IMG/VR virus record: IMGVR_UViG_3300017951_000168
Coordinates: 1-21,527 of that record
Length of the DNA stretch: 21,527 nt
Direction: 5' to 3' (one strand)
Source: a virus
A program made the position numbers and the translations under genes. Below the pieces are notes generated by a model. The model was not told the origin of the DNA and ran no database searches. It saw nothing but the letters and a program-made list of their open reading frames with translations. Shown in pieces: positions 20,477 through 21,527 of the stretch. Within the stretch, counting starts at the first letter, position 1. Each line of letters begins with the position of its first letter.

Positions 20477-20740
20477 TTAGTGTGTGAATGCTACTGCTAC
20501 AGCTTTAACACCAGTTATGCCAGTCCCTACTTCAAGAGTTTCTGTGATACCTTTACGGATAACAATAACTTCTCCAGAAGCAACAGTTACAGTTCCGGTT
20601 ACGTCTGAACCATTTTTTACTGTAACTAATTGAACAGCAGTATTAGTATTTAATACTCTAACAAGTGAAGCACGACCAAGATTAGAAGCAGTGTCACTAA
20701 GTGCCACTTCTGATCCTAATAGCTTAATTGTTTGTGCCAT
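20477..20740 (-). CDS. Small strand-rich phage protein, possible virion part (87 aa)
   Basis: The protein reads 'MAQTIKLLGSEVALSDTASN' and ends 'ITGVKAVAVAFTH'. Alternating hydrophobic strands (VRVLNTNTAVQLVTVKNG, GTVTVASGEVIVIRKG) suggest a small beta sandwich. Similar short proteins are common in marine phage genomes and may decorate the virion; function unknown. AGGAG lies before the ATG, and it overlaps the end of the 64-aa gene. Confidence 0.78.
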   Translation of the reverse strand: MAQTIKLLGSEVALSDTASNLGRASLVRVLNTNTAVQLVTVKNGSDVTGTVTVASGEVIVIRKGITETLEVGTGITGVKAVAVAFTH

Positions 20741-20918
20741 ATCTTTCTCCTATTTCTTTTTTGGTTAAATGCCATTCAGAATATCTAGTGTATCCCTGTT
20801 TCTCATGGCACCAATACCAACCTTTTTCGGTTTGGGGTTCTGATGTATGATACCAGTTTAGACCATTTCTAGTCTCGACATAAGTCTCTCGGCCCGATTC
20901 GTTACTTGCCTGTACCAT
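20724..20918 (-). CDS. Small Trp-rich protein of unknown function (64 aa)
   Basis: Starting at Met (20918) the protein reads 'MVQASNESGRETYVETRNGL', then 'GWYWCHEKQGYTRYSEWHL'. I chose this start because GGAGGG lies 8 bases upstream; a start at 20954 would add 12 residues and overlap the lysozyme more. It still overlaps the lysozyme end by 61 bases. No family recognised. Confidence 0.62.
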   Translation of the reverse strand: MVQASNESGRETYVETRNGLNWYHTSEPQTEKGWYWCHEKQGYTRYSEWHLTKKEIGERYGTNN

Positions 20919-21304
20919 CGTGAGTCCCTCCCCTCTTTCGCTGCTTCTTTCCAATTATCGTTTAGAATTGCTGCATGCATTTTTTTGAATTTACTAAGTC
21001 TTGTCCTACCCATATTAAACATCATGTTGACCAATATCTGCTGGACTTCGTCGGGTAAAGCACTAAATCGCCCGTCTTCGTATAGCTTATTACATTCTTC
21101 GATGGCAATATTGAGATCGCTTTCGAAGCACTCTCGGACTCTTTCTTCGGAAACCATAGTGCCAACTTCAAGTCCATGCTCTGGATCAGATTCGAGTACC
21201 AAGTGTCCCACCCCAAATGTAGGATAGCCCAGATGGTCGAGATATACCTCATAGACTACTCCTTCATCAATTTTTAATTGTTCAAATACTGCTTCTCTAT
21301 TCAT
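20858..21304 (-). CDS. e: T4-type lysozyme (GH24 endolysin)
   Basis: The 148-residue protein aligns with T4 lysozyme at 'LKIDEGVVYEVYLDHLGYPT' and 'FGVGHLV'. The catalytic triad is present: Glu14, Asp23 and Thr29, equal to T4 Glu11, Asp20 and Thr26. The rest includes 'LPDEVQQILVNMMFNMGR' and 'SRWYRQVTNRAERLM', the usual C-terminal lobe. It cleaves the peptidoglycan sugar backbone. No signal peptide, so a holin is needed; the two single-pass proteins downstream are candidates. A late promoter box sits at 21322-21329, with AAGGA before the ATG. Confidence 0.93.
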   Translation of the reverse strand: MNREAVFEQLKIDEGVVYEVYLDHLGYPTFGVGHLVLESDPEHGLEVGTMVSEERVRECFESDLNIAIEECNKLYEDGRFSALPDEVQQILVNMMFNMGRTRLSKFKKMHAAILNDNWKEAAKEGRDSRWYRQVTNRAERLMSRLEMV

Positions 21305-21305
21305 T

Positions 21306-21479
21306 TTAATCCTTTATTAAATATTTATACATATATTCTTCAGCCTTTTCAAGACTGTTAAATTTACGAATTTCGTTACCTGTTGCCACTTCGACTATAG
21401 TATATATATTGTATAATCTCTTAATTTGAAAAGGCAACATTCTTATTGGCCCTAATCCAGGTTTAACTGATGCCATCAT
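21306..21479 (-). CDS. Small basic protein (57 aa)
   Basis: The frame reads MMASVKPGLGPIRMLPFQIK and ends 'EYMYKYLIKD'; ATG at 21479 or 21476. A CAGGAT site lies before it. The order of a basic N-terminus, a strand (YNIYTIVEVATGNEIRKFN) and a short helix (SLEKAEEYMYKYL) is reminiscent of small nucleic-acid or peptide-binding phage proteins, but no family is named. The lysozyme promoter lies in its 3' end. Confidence 0.68.
   Translation of the reverse strand: MMASVKPGLGPIRMLPFQIKRLYNIYTIVEVATGNEIRKFNSLEKAEEYMYKYLIKD
21322..21329 (-). promoter_or_regulatory. T4-type late promoter for the lysozyme unit
   Basis: The minus strand reads TATAAATA inside the end of the 57-aa gene. The expected start near 21316 gives a 12-base leader that contains AAGGAT before the lysozyme ATG at 21304. 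Confidence 0.78.
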
Positions 21480-21527
21480 TAAAATAATCCTGTAATCTTT
21501 GCTTTTCTATATTATATTCTGCAGATC
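21463..21527 (-). CDS. C-terminal end of an upstream gene (cut by window)
   Basis: An open minus-strand frame enters at the window edge and stops with TAA at 21465-21463; the visible 20 residues are SAEYNIEKQRLQDYFNDGIS. It overlaps the 57-aa gene start. Too short to identify. Confidence 0.5.
   Translation of the reverse strand, partial: SAEYNIEKQRLQDYFNDGIS

Overview
The window is a piece of an AT-rich, T4-like (marine-type) myovirus genome. The evidence is a set of T4-type core genes: baseplate and tail genes (gp53, gp48-like, gp27-like, gp26, gp51, gp29-like), head completion gp4, the replication and late-transcription genes gp32, gp59 and gp33, and a T4-type lysozyme. Exact T4 late-promoter boxes (TATAAATA) also stand in front of structural and lysis genes. 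The cassette encodes outer-membrane and periplasmic proteins, so the host should be Gram-negative. The coding style resembles phages of cyanobacteria, SAR11 and similar marine hosts, but the sequence alone does not fix the host.

Layout. (1) 1-2386, minus: hub gp27-like (partial), wedge gp53 and tube cap gp48-like. (2) 2387-2439: a short divergent region with two facing late promoters. (3) 2440-7188, plus: gp4, a conserved virion gene, a tail-tube-fold protein (gp54/gp19 type), gp26, gp51 joined to it by a probable -1 frameshift, a small EF-hand membrane protein, and a gp29-like tape measure. A terminator for the opposing strand follows. (4) 7268-13545, minus: early/middle genes in five promoter-led units. 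They hold gp32, gp59, gp33, a large unknown protein, many small translationally coupled unknowns and a SprT-like metalloprotease. The five promoters share TTTACA/T-17 nt-TATAAT. (5) 13618-21527, minus: a late unit with T4-type lysozyme, small virion-like and holin-like proteins, and then a curli-type cassette: CsgF, CsgG, curlin-like protein, FecR-domain protein, second curlin-like protein, CHASE2-adenylate cyclase, and a final small exported or membrane protein.

Region 5 is the most unusual part. The lysis genes are followed, with overlapping or directly abutting genes throughout, by an apparent amyloid-secretion system. It has an outer-membrane lipoprotein channel (CsgG), its surface partner (CsgF), two exported repeat proteins with curlin-type IxQxG motifs, a periplasmic FecR-domain protein and a transmembrane cyclase with a periplasmic CHASE2 sensor. 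This suggests that the infected cell exports an amyloid-like fibre and/or makes cAMP in response to an envelope signal late in infection. The function is inference; the gene content and its compact arrangement are read directly.

Other points of note are a T_TTT_TTT slippery heptamer four bases before the gp26 stop with a 7-bp hairpin downstream, gp32 without its zinc-binding cysteines, a terminal gene overlapping the cyclase catalytic domain, and a late promoter that implies a leaderless mRNA.
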